A stretch of 64,000 nucleotides of DNA. It comes from Setophaga petechia (Eukaryota > Chordata > Aves > Passeriformes > Parulidae). The stretch lies in NCBI GenBank assembly GCA_024362935.1, contig JANCRA010000019.1, positions 13,884,501 through 13,948,500 of the forward strand, in the 5' to 3' direction. Positions 39,378-52,203 of the stretch are shown in pieces. The notes under the pieces were generated by a model. It saw only the letters and a list, made by a program, of their open reading frames with translations, did no database searches and had not been told where the DNA came from. Positions within the stretch are counted from its first letter, which is position 1; each line of letters starts with the position of its first letter. Made by a program: the position numbers and the translations under genes.

Positions 39378-41160
39378 AATCAAATGAATCTCTTTGTAGA
39401 TATTCTGTACCAAAGTGAAGTATTTCTTCCCAAATAAGAGATGAATAAGATGATCTGGCACCTAAATACTGGGCATGGTCAAGGACAACTTTTGTCAGTT
39501 GACCCTGCTTTCAGCAGGATGGCATTGGACAAGTTGATGTCAGGACATCCCTATCAATATCAGTGGTCCCATTTCTTTCAGTGGAAAGAAATAAAGTACC
39601 TACTTAATCCAAATTTAGAAAATACTTCTAAGGCAAACATTGGAAAAGCTCTAATTTTTATATAAAACCCCTCTACAATACAGCAGGAATTTTTAAACTC
39701 ATAAGAATATAATAATTGTAAAAAAAAGTGAGGGGGCTTTACATGAGGTTGAGGTAGGGATTAATCAAGAAGACTATATTTATCTCATTCATACACCATA
39801 TTCAGTCCCTTAGGGTTTAGTATACACAAAGATATATTTGAAAGTTTCTAATTTGGTGAGAAAACTAGACTATGTTTCCTTTCCAGAAAGTCTCTCTGAA
39901 CACTGGTGTATGGCAGTATGCTCTCTGGGCATGTCACTCATGTCTGGCTTCTGTGGTTTTTTTAAATTTTGTGCTGCTCTTAGCTGTTCAAAATCATGTA
40001 GAGAATAGAATGGTAAAAAAATCAAACTTGGAAATTGAATTCCAGTTGAACTTAACTGATTCTGTCAGTACACAGACATTTTCTTGATAAAATATAAAAG
40101 CTATCAGTCTCTTACACCTGTAATTAACTGGCAAAAAAATTAGCAATAACTTTCCTCAGCCTTCCCTTCATGATGAGGTTTGGTGATCAGCTATTTCAAA
40201 TAATGAAGCCTTTCAAATATTACCATTGCTCTTCTCTTGCATCCTGATTTGCTCAACAGCTCTTTATTTCCAGTGGTCAGACATCCTAAGCAGTACTATC
40301 AATGTCCTTTAGTCTTTTAATTCCTATTCAGAGTTCTGGTTTTTAATCTCTGCCTTCTTGACATTTACTCTGAAACATCTTTTGACAATTTTTCTATGGG
40401 TAACATTAATCCAGTCAATTTATTTCCTAGACTGGGCAAAATCTCAGCAAGCTCAAAGCCATTATCTTCCAATTTGTATCCCCATCTCAGACCAGAGCAT
40501 TTCAATGAAGTAGTCAATAGATAAGGCAGAGGAGATCCTATTCCATCGATCTCAGTCTTCTGATGTTGCTGCCACTTTACAAGCATGTCCTCATCTCTCA
40601 AGCTGCCTCCTGCAGGAGTATGGATCTGGAGAAGGATAAGTCCCATGGAGTGGATTTGGTGCTGTGCAGTCAGTCCTGGCAGGGTTCTTATAGTGCCCAT
40701 GTGTGGCCAGAGGTGTAATGTGCTGGGAGGTGCTACAGCTCAGAACCAAAATTACTTTTTGGCATCTTTTGTTCAGGTGCCCCTATCCCCTTTTTAATGC
40801 CCATGTAGCCCATATTATTGACATACTGAAGCACAAGCTTTTAAGAAGCAAAATGAGTGGCAAACCTCCTTTGCTTGAGCACAAACCTGCATAATGTGTT
40901 CATAAGCCATACAAAAGGAGTAGGTAAGAAGAAGGGAGGTAACCCATTGCTCATGCCCACTGGGGATGATGTTATCTGTGTTTTCACAAACTTTGTTTCG
41001 TGTAGTCCAACAGTATCAAGTGCCAGAATAGCTCTCTTCCTATTCTCTCTGGCTTTCATAAACATGAATCTGAAGTGATGATTTTATTTATGCTTTAAAA
41101 ATATCACTTTATCATTTATAGTTTGCACTCATATAAAGGTTCTGCATCACACATGAGGGA

Positions 41161-43950
41161 CAATTGTGAAAAGAGAACAAGGAAAATTTAAGGGAATCTC
41201 TGGTAAATTATATGGACTAATGTTGAAAGGAGATAAAATACATTTTATCCCAGTAAGCATTGCTTGTTGGCAGACCAAGCCACCTTCCTCCAGATCATCT
41301 CATTATTGCAAAAGGATGAATGGGATAGAAGAAACACTAGTAACACCAGAAGGCTGGATATTAGCTGTAGGAAAAGATTAGATGAGACGAGATGGATTTG
41401 GCTCAGGTCCATGAGAAGGAAGATCAGGATAAGCCCCATACTGGGTCTGTGAGCAGAGATCTCTTGGAGAAAGAGTCGGTGCCTGAGGCTCCTGACCACA
41501 TCCCCACTACCCATGAGCAGCCTGGTGTCTACAAGACTCCCCTGCAATGCTGAAGGTTGTGTTGTATCCTCTGAGATTCAAGGCTATTGAGGAATGATTT
41601 AGTTACTGAATTCACGAGTCAGAACTTCACCAAACAAAAAAGACTCAGCTGGTGCAAAAATTCAAAGGAAGAGTCCTGAAGCTTTTAGTGCTGTAAGAAA
41701 TGTCAGTTAAGATCACTATTTGTGAGTTTGTTTTGTCTATATCAATATGAAAGATGTCCCAAAAAAGCCTGTGTCCTGTTCTCAGTGGTAAAAAGCTTTA
41801 AGTGAGTTACAATATTTATCTTCTCAACATCATTTTTGTGCAGCATTTTGTTTATGCTTGAAAAACAAAACCAAAAAAAGTAGCAACAAGCAGAAGTTCC
41901 AGGAGACATAATGTCTGGCACTGAACCAGATGATAGCTGGAAAAAATGGACAAGGGTACAGGAGTCCTTCACTACTACAGCACTGCCATTGCTACTGCAC
42001 TTTCAAAGAAAAAGCTAAAAAAAAAAAGTAATTACTTTTCCCTAAATTGGGTTTGCCTGCAGGACAGCAAATGCTTCTGAGTACATTTGGAGAGTGGTTT
42101 GGAATGGAGTGCTTTGGAAGTGACTTGCTGCATCTACATAATCTGTATCCTGCTTTGGGAAGAGTGTGTGTCTGGCTTCAAGGTGATCTACCATCCCACT
42201 CAGGGCTGTCTTTCTTGAATGCCATTGTACTGTACAGTGCAGGTCTGGGGACTTGTGTTTATTAATGTGGTCAATATGGTCAGTGAGCTGATGAGAGAAA
42301 GGGGATCCAAATGGTCTGAGTTAATATGCCTGAAGGGGTAGAAGAAGGGAATACAAATTATGATAGGCACTGGGCCTTTTCTCTCCTGGATTATGATGAA
42401 TGAGGTTTTTATAGACATATTTGAAGAAGCACAATGAAATTAGGCAGCCGATGTTTATCTTTGAGTCATGGAGTAATAAAGTTGAGTAGACAAGAAGAGA
42501 GTGCTTAGCTGATCCTGTGGGCACAGAATCAAATACACCTGCTTTGCTTCTGATCTTTCTTGAGGCACCCTCAGTCATGGCATCTTCACAGCCATCCCAG
42601 GCAATCTGTTCCGATTTTCCTGCATGCTGAAATTTAAGTCTGTTACATCTTGTCATTTCCACAGTAGATGTGGGGAGCTGATTGTAAAAGTCCTGTTTCA
42701 CTAATCTGATGCAAATTGCTCTCAGCCTTCTCTCAGATAGGATAGCTAATACATATTTCCTTATGGGTTAATTTTTTAGATAGCTGATCATTTGCCTGGC
42801 TCCCTTCTGGTACCCAAAACTGGACAGTAAGACTGCTGACTGAGGGTGTGAGAGATTTCAGCCTCCGCAGAACTATGTAATGGAAGGATGTGAAGACTGA
42901 ATGGAAATATGTGGGATAAAGGTTCTCCTTTGGAAGCAGACTGAACATTATAGGTGTCATTGGCTCTACATGCATCAACATGTGAAACATATGAAAGGAC
43001 TTGAAGTAGATGGGGAAGACTTCAAGCAGATGATGCTTCATCTTTTGGAGAAGGGGGAGTGAGAGAATATCTGTTAAGTGCAGATTAATCATACTCGAAG
43101 TGTTAAGAAAACCATTTCTTTGCAGTAGAGCTTGTGATGTCTACCAGAAAAGAAGAGACTTGAGAGGTCAAAAAGGCAAAAAAAAAGTACTTCTAATGCT
43201 GAGATATGAACTGATGAAGGTATAAAGTGTAGATTTGTATGTATGGATGAAGTATCAATGAATGTAGAGCTAAGTAAGGAGTAGCTTATTAAAATTCAAT
43301 CAAATGTTTCCTTTCTGTGTTGCCTAAAGACATTTGTATTGCTTATTTGCATTTTACTGCATCCTTTTCCCTATCATTGCCATTATCACTGTGAAGAAAT
43401 TCTGAACAAATTTGCCAAGGAAATATGAGTCCCTGGAAATTTATGTAATGTAGTGGCTAGGATACTCCCAGGGAGGTGTCCCTCAATGCTGGTTTTTGTT
43501 GGTTTGTAGCAGTGCAATAGGAGGTGGTGGAGCTAAATTTGGTTGAACTCTAAGTGCTGCAGATGGCATTTGCCTTTAATTTGAAAGCTTGAGTAGATTT
43601 TTCTCTCTTAGGATGGGCTGTCCCATACACTGGGGATGCCTCTCTCCCCATTGCTTGCAGAGGGTGTGTGGATGACTGGTTCAGATCAAACTCTTGCCTT
43701 TCAATAGACATCAGATGAGATGAAGTCCAGCTTGGAGTCCAACAAGAGTTATGACAAGGGAAAAAGAGCAGAGGGAGCAAATGGTGACAGTGGCCAAGTG
43801 GCCTTGTGGTGGGAAAAAGGGGGCAGAAAGGCTGGAACTGGAGGAAATCAGAGAATAAAAGCAGCTAAGAAAAGTGAAGAGAGAACAGATGACAGCTCTG
43901 GACCAGTTCTGGTGAAATGGAAAGATGTTGCCAGCTGAAAAAGGTTCCAT
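41161..43950. other. ORF-dense but unrecognised stretch
   Basis: Open frames are a little denser here than elsewhere. On the plus strand they include 41166-41381, 41392-41553 (ATG, 53 codons, acidic and proline-containing) and 43720-43938 (ATG, 72 codons, Lys/Gly/Glu-rich, purine-rich DNA). On the minus strand they include 42321-42701 (GTG start) and 42733-43092 (ATG, 119 codons). None shows a domain I recognise, and frames on the two strands overlap. An exon of a non-coding transcript or a decayed retroelement would be possible explanations, as would chance. I do not call a gene. Confidence 0.35.
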
Positions 43951-46900
43951 TCATAGATGAGAAACCTTCAGAAAGCCACATTATTTCTCCTCAGGTCTTC
44001 TCACTGGTGACCAATTTCCCAGAATGACTTTTCCAGACCAGACTTTCTACCTGCTGATTCTTGTTTACAAACAATGTGGTACAGTATTTATAGTGCTTCT
44101 GAATTACATTTAACTGGTGTTTCTTCCATACCCCACTGCATGTTTGTAGCAGTGGTGCCAAGTTCTGTAAAAGACTTGCTAGCTAGCACAATTGAGCTAC
44201 CACCCACACTGGAAAGCCTACAAATATTTCAGTAAACATGGGAAGGTGTTGGCAGTCCTCTTTTAAAAAAAGCTTCAAAATGATCTCCTGCTTCTCTAAG
44301 GAGACCATCTAACCAAGATGTAAACAAGTATATATGATGTATTTCAGGTGTTCAAACAAGCTCTGAGCTGGACTGAGAACTTCATTTCTGATTTTGGAAG
44401 GGGCTTTTCATTTTCTAACTAAACCATGGAAGCTCTGAACAGAAAGGCTTCGTATGAGGAGGGGGAAGATCAGTTTGGAAGAAGGAAGAGTTAGACTGGA
44501 TGCAAGCCAATTCTTGAGATGTATTCTGTATCTAAAAGGGCCCAATTCCCATTTCCTGACTGCTTGTTTGTGTTTCCCCTATATTTATATCCACCAAATG
44601 GCACTTTGTTGGACGTTTGTTGGACCTAACACAAGCCCCAGGTCATGAGAGCAGAAACGCTAAGGCATAGGATCTAGTGTAAGGCATTTCACATAGAGAG
44701 AGCTGAAGATTTCAGGAAAGTCTGAAGCCCTCTTACACACTATTGGAGCTGAAAAGGAGAAAGGTAAATCCACAGAATAGATGAAGTTTCAGTAGTTGGA
44801 GCTTTATTGTAAATAAGATTCAAATGTGGCAAATTAATTTATCGATTTTAATAAAATAACTTAATATATTTTTAATAAATTAACTGTTCAGCCTCAGTAG
44901 GCCCAAACCCCCTCATAGATAGGCTGGAAAGTGAAATTTGAAGAGGTTCCAATGGAGACAGAGTTCTCAATAAACACAGCGGTCCAGGTCCTGCTCTAAC
45001 CTCTGCTTTGTCTGCATTAGTTATTTTACTGTCAGTGGGCTTACTTCATTGAATAAGAAGATTGAAATCTGTTTCTGTGTATCTTCTTCCTAAATGTTTA
45101 ATCCCACATATTTAGCAATTTTTAAATCAGTCATATCAAAATAAATGAAAGAGACATCCTGAACGGAAGCAATTTTTTTCCAATGCTACAGACAAGTCCA
45201 GGAAATAGTCCAATACGAAATAATTAAATAATTTTGTCATTACAAGACCCTGGTTGAATAATTCTGTCATTATGTGTTGGAGGACTTAGAATATATAATC
45301 TTGGAAAACAGCAGGAAATTTGCATTTTTAAGAGGAAAATAGCCACATTTATAAAATTCAGTTCATGTTTTAGAGAAGAAAATTGGTCTTGAAAAGTAGT
45401 CAGTGTTGATTGTTAGCATAATGTGATATTACATGTAGCATCTATTGTTTTTCCAAAAGAGATTGACAAATCTCTCAAAGTACCAGGCTAAAAACTCATC
45501 AACATAAAGAATTGCAAAATGCAATATGCACAAATAATCAGTCTACTTCTATTACATCTAGCTAGTTAGCTTCTTGCAGAAGAAGAACCCAATCTGTTAT
45601 TGTGACAGTCAATTTGCAATATACAATAGAAGTTGTTTATCATTAAAAAAAGGAAAAAAACCCTCTTCAACCCATTTCAGATTTGGATTGTGTCTGTTTA
45701 GGGAGCTTCCTATCTGAATTCCTCTTGATTTGTAGAAGTTGAGCTTATTTCTGAATTTTCAGCTTAGTGTGGGAGGTGAGCTGAAATCCTCTGTAAAAGC
45801 CCTTTAATTTTACGTGAAGTGCATGGGGAACATTGCTCTGCCTGACAGCATCAGTCACACATGCTGCAGAAAAAGGTACGCGGAGGAAGCTGCCCTACTG
45901 CATTGTTCATCAGGGCAAATGGGGGCCATTTATCCAGCTTGGAGGAATCATGGCTATTTTAGCGGCCTAAAGATCATATGGTCTATGAAAACATTATAAT
46001 GAAGAGGCTAAATACAAGTGTGATAGTGTTTGGAACCCTTGGCAGAAATTAATTATCCATACCTGTTCCAAATTGTATGATTGCAGGGATTCAGATCCCA
46101 GTGTCTCTGGTGACAATACAGAACAGCGTAGGAAGGCTGAACTTTGAAGGCTGGTTGAAAGGAAACCTAGTCTTTCAGATCCCTCAGTGTTTTGGTGACA
46201 GGTTGTCATGACAGTCCCAGAGCCACAATGTACAGGAGGATTTCTTCTGAGGTACACCATTGGATGCCACTGCAGATTTAACACTGGTAATAGCCTCAGA
46301 AAAGAAATGTAAGAGGAAGTAAACAATGTTCTTTCTCCCCTCACCTTTTTGCTTTTTTCTGCACTGTTATGTTTAAAACAGTTTTAAACTTGACCTGCCA
46401 TTTCTTCCAAGAAGGCAATGAACAAGCTGTCTGAAGAGAGTTGTTGTTTTTCCCTGTGAAATAAGCCTATCTGAGACTCAAGTGTGACATTTCCTTGCAT
46501 AATCCAGACAGCAGTGCAGTTGTGATCACTTGATTTCTGTTCAACCAAGCTATGCAGCTGCTTTTTAAAGTTTTGACAGTTCACTGAAATTTAACCTTAT
46601 AAAATGCCTGATTCTGTGTGGGTTTTCAACATTTTGGGATTGGTCTGCGTTTGGCTTTCATACCTAGTGTCGCTGAATCATTCCCCCTAAGATAACCTGG
46701 TACTTGGCCTTGGCAGTGCACACTTGAGCAGATTCATCTGACCTTCACCCTCTAAGCCCTTTAGCAGCACCTGACACTGGGTTTGTAGGCAAAACCCAGC
46801 AGCACCTCAGTGCATGAAGTACAGCAAGTTCTGCCTGTGCCGCCCCTGAAGTGTTGCTGCCAGCTGGAGTAGTCACAGAGCTGGCAGCGCTCTCTTGCCT

Positions 46901-49900
46901 TGATACAATAGTAGATACGCCTCCAAATCCCATGACTGAACATGGTGGTTGTTCAGAAATAACTCTGGGTATTGTCCCTGTGTGATAACCTGGTGCTTGA
47001 TTTGCAAAACAAATCCCTGATTGCTATGTCGGGAAGCAGTGCGCGCTCCTTCAGCACACCCTAGGATGGAAGAAATGGATTCCTGGCTGTGAAGCCTTCT
47101 CTTACCATTGCTAGAAACTGAAAGAAATCTTTGTTACTCTAAATGGAGCTTTTCTAGTGCTTGGGGAAATGAGCCATCTCGCTGGAAAACAATACATTAA
47201 TCTTCTTTCCAGCTCCTAGTTCGTGGTGTGGCCAATATTTTTCTCGCTATTTACTGGCAAATAGATAGAAGTTGCCTGTTCCCTTCTTTTATTTGTAGCT
47301 GAAAAACAAGACCTCTCTCTTAGATGCCCACATTATTAACTAGTGTCTGGCTGTTGCTAATTTGTCCTCAGCATGAAAAAAACCTGCTTTCAAGTCTACT
47401 TAAAAGGTTGTCTTTTCCCTGGAAAGTAAGGGAGATGGAGTGGAAGAATGGGTTTATTTCCATATAACTTGCAGTTGTACTTTTTCTGCATGCCCACAAG
47501 ACTGCACCTTCCACACAGGTATATTCACATGGGCCTATGGCTTTCCTGCATCAAGTCATGTCTCCTGTTTCAACATTCTCCTGGGGAAAAAAGGGGTTTA
47601 TCAAGATGAAATGGGTACCTCGTATTCTGGCCCACACCATCCTATCGTTACTGGTTCTCTTCCCATCAGAGAATAAACTCCAGTCTTGGATTCAAATTAT
47701 GGAGTTCTGACTCAGGCAAAATTTCTTGTTGTTTCTATTATTTATTAATGATAATGAAATAATAATGCATCATTATTTATGTATTGTCTGATTCATGTTT
47801 ATAGCAAGAGTATGAATCTATAAGTCTCTTAAATGCAGAATAAGCAGAGGTGCAGGCCCTGCTAATCTTTATAACCTGATTTAAATGTAATAATTATAAC
47901 ATGTAATAATAATTTGAATTCAAATAACTTGAGTTATTTAAATACAATGATAATTAATAATAACGTTTTAACTCAATAATACTAATAATAAAATTATTAA
48001 CATTTACTAAATGTAATTAGTAATGGGACATAAAATGTCCCTTTCTAAAGAATATAGGGAAAGAGATGAGATGACATGAGATAGCAAGCTATTAGAAGAT
48101 TGCTCAACTTGAGAAATTTTGAATAATTTATTTTAAATTTATCCTTGTTGAAAATATCATCAAAGCATGTTACATCATGTTAAAATGTTCGAAAATAATC
48201 TTATTAAAGTTTCTATTTTTAATACATGGTGGGCTATATTAAAAAAAAAAATCAGATAAAATGAAAATGAACAACTTGGTTACTTTATAACACTAATTTG
48301 AGGAGAAAGGTGCTTTGCACCATAGCTCTGTCACTAAGTTTATGCAAGATTAGAGAGTAGGAAGTCTCCTTAACAGTACCAGTTTCAGGGTCAAATCTAA
48401 CTATCATTTGAGTAGGATTTCTTTGTTTTCATTTGGATGTTCCATATCTGCCATCCTCAGATAATACAAATAGAAGCATATAATTCATCTGATCTCCTCT
48501 GTTAAATGTTTTTTCTATACTTTTCATTTAGGAAAAAGTTTTAATCTTTTACCCATACTTGCCGATATTTGTTTTGTTTACTGCCACCAGGGCCAGTTTG
48601 TTCTATATGCCTGGTTTCCAGTGAGCTACAGCAATAGCCCAGTTTCTGTAACAACCTTAGTTTCTAGGTAAGGAGATGAATCAGTTTTTATTTCTTAGTT
48701 AATACTCAGTAAAAGGGCCGTGCAGTACTTCAACTGAGTCACAGTTCACATTGTTCTTCACAGTGAGTCAGATCCATCCTTCAGTGGATCAGGTATGTGT
48801 GAGTTCTCAGGAGAACATCTACTTTTAGCCACTGTATTTCCAAATTTTATTTTTTTTTCCTGCCATCCCGCACTGTTATTACCTCACCTTTAATCATCTC
48901 TTCTTTCTGAATGTACAGAGTTTTCTATCTCGATGTTTTGATAAGAAAGTTTTAACATTCAGTAAATAGCCACTATAAAGCATTCGAGTTATCAGTTGAT
49001 TGATGCATGGCCCAAACATCATATGACTGCTGCCTAGACCTCTCTGCCCTGAGAAACCCACTGTCCTGAAGACTCCCTCTCAGGATTGAAACAAAACCTG
49101 AGTCCCTTGCCTTTTTGTCATATGCTTTCTATCCTTACAACAGCTTGGGTTTTCTGGTTACTTCTTACTAGACAATGGTAGCCATATATCAGATGTCCTC
49201 TTTCTGCCATGACATCAAGCAACTGCTATGTCTTTCTTTATAGCTGTGCAAGAGATTTCAACAATGTCAAGCACACAATGACAGAGTGAGAATAATCTTC
49301 TTAATTGTGATACTCTTCCTGAATTATTTAAAGACATCTATCTCTTTAAAACAAATAAAAGAGTCAAATAAAGAAAATTAACCCCATGCTCTGTGTACCT
49401 CCAATAGCATCAGAAGAATTATACTAGCCAACAATTTTTGTCCAAGGAGTCATGTCTGTTTTCTAAAGTCATCATTAAAATCTGATACTCTTAAGCAGAA
49501 ACTTAGAAATGTAGCCTCAGTGATAGGTTTAGCATCACTGAGACTTCCCTTTTGAGAAACCAGATTATGGTTTTCAAGATTTCTCCAGCCAAGAAGCTGA
49601 AGGGCAAGGCTGGAAGAGAGTCCCACTGGCAAAATCCTGGGTGTCATTGCTCGTTTGTCTTGTTTGAGGAAAAGAACCTCAAAGCACTGCAGTGCCTCCC
49701 CCATGTGTCATCCCTTTGGGAGGGAAATAATTACACTGAGAAATTAGACCAAAATAAGATTCCCTTGAGCATAACTTAACCTCAAGTTGTTGCCAGGAAT
49801 GTGACAAGGAAATGGTAAGCATAGGCTGATATATATTTTTAATTCTTCTTGGAATGTCTTCTAATCTTGTAAAGAAAATAGTTATTCAACATTTGTTCTT

Positions 49901-52030
49901 GCTTTTAGATCTCTGGGGATTCTTAGGGTTTTTTTGTTCTTCCCACTCTTTCATTTGCAGTAGCAGCGCTGGCTAATCAAGGCGCAGTTGCCAGATTGTT
50001 CCATCTCGCTGTTAGTCCTCAAAGCTCGTGGTGTACTCCAGCTCTCAAAAGCAGCTGTGCACCTACACAAGGACAATCTCTATGGTCTTAGTGTAGGTTT
50101 GTTTAGCTTTAAGTATGGGCTTAAACTCCTCTGAAACCAGCAAGACCCACTGAGACTGTTGGAATGCTTTGCTAAACCAGAGCAGCCTTCTGACCAGGGT
50201 TCTGTTTGCAGATGATGGGAACAGACTGTGCCTGGCTATTGAGCATCACAGAAGGGGATATGCACAGACGTAAATCCATCTGCAGAATTGAGAGGATGAT
50301 TAAACATTGTCTTCCCATAATGAGCCAGCCTTGTACTTAATGATCATGGTGGTGAAAACAAACCTAACACACCATTTCATCTGTTAATTTTGCACAGCTC
50401 ATTTGAATTGATTTTATGACTCTGTCATGTCTGACAAAAAAATTATGGCCAAAATTCAAATTTATGATTAAAAAATGTGACTATGACTGATGCAAAGAAG
50501 CAATTGGTGAAAAAAAAACCAAAACATTTTTAGAGGTTACAGATTCTATGATAGGATCCAAAGAGGACAGATAGCATATGGTGCTGAAATATATTTTATG
50601 TTATGGGTTGCTGAAAGGCACATATGTTTCCTCTTTGTGAGAGAAAGTTGGCTGAAAGTTATCTACTGAACATCAGAGTTTTCATTACTATTCCTAATTA
50701 TGCTATTTTTCTGATGACCTAATCAAACAGAAAAAGTAAATCATACCTCTGACTTTTAGCAAAGACACAAAGTGCCTGACTGTCCTTGAATTCGATCTTT
50801 TCTAATTGCCAGTTGTTCCCCAAAATAATTATATTGTAGATTTATTTTTATAGTCTGAAGTTCTGTTCTAGGACAATTTCACCTCTTGAATTTGATGTAG
50901 ATGTTTTAGGAGAATTTTTAAGAAGGATGGTTACTGTTGAATTATAAAATATTTCATAAGATACAGGGGACCATTTTGTTCTCTGGTAGAATCCTGAGAA
51001 GACAAAGAAGTTATAGAACAGGTTAACTTGATTTAGGATGTTTGAATGCTAACATACTGGAATATCTCGGATGACCTTGTTTCTTTGAATAGTTGAAAGA
51101 AGAATGTTATAAATAATATTACTGGTATATACTATGCTACTGCATTTCTCCAGATGGTGGTATCCATGTGCCCTGAGAGTAGCCATGAGTAAGACAGAGG
51201 TTATAAGTCTCTGTCCTTTTCACAGATCACATTTGTTAAATTAGACACCAATCTGAAGATTTAATAAATGAACTTAATGATTATTCAGTGTTTTGAGATA
51301 GATTTCTAAAGCTCCTAGTAGTGCTCTAATTTGTTTTGGTAAGCAATTTTACAATTTCCAGGAACCATCTTGTTTTTCCTTACCTGAGACTCTGACCTCT
51401 CTTTAGATAGCAAATTATTTTCTCTGCTCTATTCAGAAGTAGCTGCCTTCTTTTCCTGGGCTTGGGGCTTGGGTAATATTTAGTAACTTATTAAATTACA
51501 TGGCCTAAATACTTTATTCAGTTATCTAGCTTAGATTTGTGTAAACACTAGCTCTTAGAGCAGAATATTACAAGCATTGCCTAGAGGGGATTAAATCCCC
51601 AATGACAAAAGTGGATGCTTGTCTCTGGTCTCCCTGCAGCAATGCAGGACCGAGCCCTGGGAGGGAGAGTTTGGGCAGGGGAGGGTGGTGGTGCTGGCTG
51701 GCTTTGATGGCCAGAATGTCCTGGCAGTGGCTCCAACAGCCCTTTCTGCTCCACCTGCAGCTGCCAAGCACAGCTCAACTAAAGGTAGTTAGGGGAACCA
51801 CATGGCCATCACCTTCCCACAATGTGTAGCACATTTTCATACAACTTCCATGAAAAATGAACCTCTTTGATGATTTTAGACCTGAACAAGCTGTAAAATT
51901 ACTTGTATTGCTACAGAAAAGTCTCAGCTAGAGAAATCTATCGAAGAAAAAGCCTGAGCAAGCTACTGTACCCCAATTTTAATCTGTCTCCGTGCAATTG
52001 ACCAGATCACTATGTTTCCTTGCTGCAGGG
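43951..52030. other. Gene-free DNA with AT-only tracts
   Basis: No gene is recognised. A 16-bp word is imperfectly repeated 30 bases apart at 45227-45242 and 45257-45272. Very AT-rich TAA/ATA sequence lies at 47735-48020. A short CpG-containing patch occurs near 49960-50040. A GC-rich patch at 51610-51790 carries overlapping frames on both strands without known similarity. Confidence 0.6.
47735..48020. repeat. AT-rich degenerate TAA/ATA tract
   Basis: The sequence is dominated by TAATAA, ATTATT and AATAAT words with few G or C. It appears to be an old degenerate trinucleotide-like or AT low-complexity region. The exact limits are arbitrary. Confidence 0.7.
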
Positions 52031-52203
52031 GTGGCAAGTGGAACAGGTTGCCCAAAGGAGTTGTGGATACCCCATCCCTGAAAGTGTTCAAAGCCTTTCA
52101 GCAACTTGGTCTGGTGGAAGGTGTCCCTGGCTTGTGGCAGGGGAGATTGGAGCTAGATGATCATTAAGATCCCTTCCAAAATAAACCATTCTGCGATTCT
52201 CTG
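52031..52203 (+). mobile_element. CR1 LINE 3' end, 5'-truncated
   Basis: This is a sense-orientation CR1 fragment. Near its start one frame reads GKWNRLPKGVVDTPSLKVF, matching the C-terminal motif of CR1 ORF2. The 3' UTR follows, with CTGGTGGAAGGTGTCCCTGG, a GGCAGGGGAGATTGGA-type segment and TAGATGATC. The copy closes with the octamer tail CATTCTGCGATTCTCTG. About 173 bp survive. A shift in the ORF2 end (FQQL in place of the usual RLD) shows small changes. It is inactive. Confidence 0.93.

Larger units (their letters stand above)
32973..41160. other. Gene-free unique DNA
   Basis: No gene is recognised. A GC-richer patch lies at 34700-34850. A 61-codon plus-strand frame at 36068-36253, starting at TTG, has a protein-like composition but no known relative. 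A pyrimidine-rich TTC/T tract at 39345-39377 and a 23-bp tandem duplication at 39105-39150 are listed separately. Confidence 0.6.
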
